NCBI GenBank assembly: GCA_937895985.1
Contig: CALBKL010000212.1
Span: forward strand, 1 to 14,849
DNA length: 14,849 nt
Source: an uncultured Solobacterium sp.
GTDB lineage: Bacteria; Bacillota_I; Bacilli_A; Erysipelotrichales; Erysipelotrichaceae
Reading direction: 5' to 3'
The notes beneath the pieces were generated by a model. The model was given only the letters and a program-made list of their open reading frames with translations. It was not told the origin of the DNA and ran no database searches. Made by a program: the position numbers and the translations under genes. Within the stretch, counting starts at the first letter, position 1; each line of letters begins with the position of its first letter. Positions 13,646-14,849 of this stretch are shown here, in pieces.

Positions 13646-13693
13646 AGATGACTATAGAATACTGGTACTAGTGTTTAGGTATAGTCATCTTTT
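13646..13693 (+). terminator. Rho-independent terminator after the nucleoside phosphorylase gene
   Basis: AGATGACTATA (13646-13656) and TATAGTCATCT (13680-13690) form a perfect 11-bp stem. A second 6-bp helix (AATACT 13658-13663 with AGTGTT 13670-13675, one wobble) sits on top across an uneven internal loop. TTTT (13690-13693) follows. It closes the long dprA/topA-to-phosphorylase block. Confidence 0.8.
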
Positions 13694-13762
13694 CGTAATA
13701 AATTATATGCTCGTACTATTCTTAAGAATTTCAAATATCCCTCAGAATATATCGACAAAAAT

Positions 13763-13806
13763 GAAAATATTTTCAAATATCAAGTAAATTATTTAATATT
13801 TTCAAA
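13763..13806. repeat. Direct repeat and palindrome in AT-rich region
   Basis: AATATTTTCAAA occurs twice (13766-13777 and 13795-13806), 29 bp start to start. The first copy is part of the perfect 12-bp palindrome GAAAATATTTTC (13763-13774). The function is unknown. In such AT-rich sequence short repeats arise easily, so this may not be a protein site. Confidence 0.45.
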
Positions 13807-13820
13807 AATAATATTGGGAA

Positions 13821-13838
13821 ATATATATATATATATAT
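13821..13838. repeat. (AT)9 dinucleotide tract
   Basis: Nine uninterrupted AT units, about 82 bp before the ABC transporter start and upstream of its candidate -10. Such a tract can slip in length during replication and bends or melts easily. Confidence 0.8.
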
Positions 13839-13842
13839 AAGA

Positions 13843-13854
13843 TTTAGTACTAAA
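13843..13854. promoter_or_regulatory. TTTAGTACTAAA palindrome, possible operator
   Basis: A perfect 12-bp palindrome 24 bp upstream of the candidate -10 extension of the ABC transporter gene. Its place, near where a -35 or an activator site would be, is suggestive; no regulator gene is in the window. Confidence 0.3.
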
Positions 13855-13877
13855 ATCATTTATAAAGAAGAGTTGAT

Positions 13878-13886
13878 TGATATAAC
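13878..13886 (+). promoter_or_regulatory. Candidate extended -10 for the ABC transporter gene
   Basis: TGATATAAC (13878-13886) matches the extended -10 pattern with one mismatch and resembles the lepB promoter. No -35 is clear. A start near 13893 would give a leader of about 27 nt, including the G-rich AGGGGGG Shine-Dalgarno-like run (13905-13911). Confidence 0.4.
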
Positions 13887-13919
13887 CAATTTTGAATAGC
13901 GTTTAGGGGGGACATTTTT

Positions 13920-14849
13920 ATGAAATTGAAAAATGTATTTCGGCTAATTAAGGATAATGGTAAATATGTTGGTGTAATTACAATTCTTGTTATTATTCAA
14001 GCTTTATTAGCATTCGTATTACCAATTACAGTTTCGAAGGTAATTGATGGCGATTTAGAAATCAAAAAATATCTGATCATTTTTGTGATTATTGTTGTTA
14101 CACTGCTAATTAATCTACTAATCATTCAAATTACGAAAAGTGCGATTGTAAAATATAAACAGAATATCAACATGGAAATTTTTAATGAGTTAACAATGGT
14201 AGTATGCCAAAAATACAATGAAAAGGGTGCGGCATACTATATTGAGAGAATCGGTACAGCAGTATATCAATTTGCGGATTTTATTCTTACGACAATTCCA
14301 AGTTATATTAAAACAATCTTAACGATTATTTTGTGCTTAGTGCTGATTGGCAAAGATAGTTTGTTGTTAATTGGAATACTGGGATTGTTGCTAGTAATTC
14401 AGTATAACGGGTACAAAGTTCTAAATATTCAGCTATCTAAGAAAAGTAAGATACTTCAAGATGTGTGTGCTTCACGCTTTGCGGATAATATTTCTATTTT
14501 TAATAACGTTGAATTTATTAAACAATTTGGTAGTTCGAGCAAAATACAAAGTATTCTAAATCAAAATGTACATGATATTCATCGTGAAACAACAGATATC
14601 AATACATATGCAGGAAATTTCTGTTATGTTTTAAATAGTATCATCGCAAATCTTCAGTATGTCATGTACTTGGTATTAGCAATCTTACTTGCGAATAATA
14701 GTATAGATATGTCAATGTTCCTGTTTGATATTATGATTATTGTTATCTGTTTTGAGGCATTTAATGATTTGGTGTCATTAAATGTAAATATGAAAGATGT
14801 GAATGCTTCTTTTGAATTCTTGACAAATGATATTGAGAATAATTTAGAG
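13920..14849 (+). CDS. ABC exporter transmembrane domain (partial, 3' end outside window)
   Basis: The frame is open from the ATG at 13920 to the last base (310 codons). It reads as the membrane domain of a type I ABC exporter: a first membrane helix (about 17-40, with VLPITVSKVIDG, typical of the loop after TM1), a second (about 51-70), the helical arm with INMEIFNELTMVVCQKYNEKGAAYYIERIGTAVYQFADFI (split, about 84-122), and TM3-4 (about 123-163). A cytoplasmic stretch with ADNISIFNNVEFIKQFGSSSKI (split, about 189-210) and TM5-6 (about 232-285) follow. The nucleotide-binding domain would come next, outside the window. The substrate is unknown; peptide or drug export is typical for the class. 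AGGGGGG is 8 nt before the start. GC content is clearly lower than in the housekeeping genes. Confidence 0.8.
   Translation, partial: MKLKNVFRLIKDNGKYVGVITILVIIQALLAFVLPITVSKVIDGDLEIKKYLIIFVIIVVTLLINLLIIQITKSAIVKYKQNINMEIFNELTMVVCQKYNEKGAAYYIERIGTAVYQFADFILTTIPSYIKTILTIILCLVLIGKDSLLLIGILGLLLVIQYNGYKVLNIQLSKKSKILQDVCASRFADNISIFNNVEFIKQFGSSSKIQSILNQNVHDIHRETTDINTYAGNFCYVLNSIIANLQYVMYLVLAILLANNSIDMSMFLFDIMIIVICFEAFNDLVSLNVNMKDVNASFEFLTNDIENNLE

Larger units (their letters stand above)
13694..13919. other. AT-rich intergenic region
   Basis: Together with the preceding terminator this is a 295-bp gap without a gene. It is strongly AT-rich and holds the palindrome and direct repeat at 13763-13806, the (AT)9 tract, a TTTAGTACTAAA palindrome and a promoter candidate. 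The only short frame of note (13707-13790, 27 codons) has no ribosome-binding site. Confidence 0.7.

Noticed and set aside
13707..13790. A 27-codon plus-strand frame before the ABC exporter, considered as a small peptide precursor
   Set aside because: It has no Shine-Dalgarno, lies in very AT-rich sequence containing the direct repeat, and shows no leader or core-peptide pattern.
1..14849. CRISPR array, tRNA, rRNA or insertion sequence
   Set aside because: No regularly spaced repeats, no tRNA-like cloverleaf with a CCA-type end, no rRNA-like stretch and no transposase or terminal inverted repeats were seen.

Overview
The window looks like the chromosome of a low-GC Firmicute using the standard code, most likely an Erysipelotrichaceae-type member. 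TGA is used as a stop by several genes. Shine-Dalgarno sites are mostly AGGAGG-like, and promoters are of the TTGNNN-17-TATNAT or extended -10 type. The order rplS-lepB-rbgA-rnhB-dprA-topA-trmFO-xerC is a Firmicutes housekeeping backbone. The family-level placement is an inference from gene content and order; no 16S rRNA or other phylogenetic marker was compared.

Layout. Positions 1-57 are the tail of a plus-strand gene ending in a zinc ribbon, closed by a bidirectional terminator. A DUF1836 putative regulator (minus) and a hemolysin III/PAQR-like membrane protein (plus) then diverge from a 10-bp inverted repeat that carries a -35 box for each. Next come a 103-aa protein I do not recognise, whose Shine-Dalgarno lies inside a hairpin, a small GNAT-like acetyltransferase, and an unrecognised 155-aa minus-strand protein. 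Positions 2685-4964 hold a tightly overlapping three-gene unit: ComB-family phosphatase, Cof-type HAD phosphatase, and YhfC-family intramembrane protease-like protein.

The housekeeping block starts at about 4969 with a promoter and an ~80-nt leader before rplS, followed by a strong terminator. lepB has its own extended -10 promoter, and lepB, rbgA and rnhB overlap one another. dprA follows behind a hairpin that contains its Shine-Dalgarno. topA follows behind two hairpins with GNRA-type loops, and topA-trmFO-xerC and a nucleoside phosphorylase gene are packed with gaps or overlaps of a few bases. A good terminator ends this unit at about 13690.

After that the base composition falls sharply (about 23-28% GC in hand-counted 60-base lines, against about 37-42% in the housekeeping genes). 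An AT-rich stretch with palindromes, a direct repeat and an (AT)9 tract leads into the first 310 codons of an ABC-exporter membrane domain that runs off the window. This looks like the edge of an accessory region.

I see no CRISPR array, IS element, tRNA or rRNA, and no complete novel defence or mobile system. The most interesting signals are regulatory: the divergent promoter palindrome, two hairpins that bury a Shine-Dalgarno next to a T-run, the tandem hairpins before topA, and the rplS leader.
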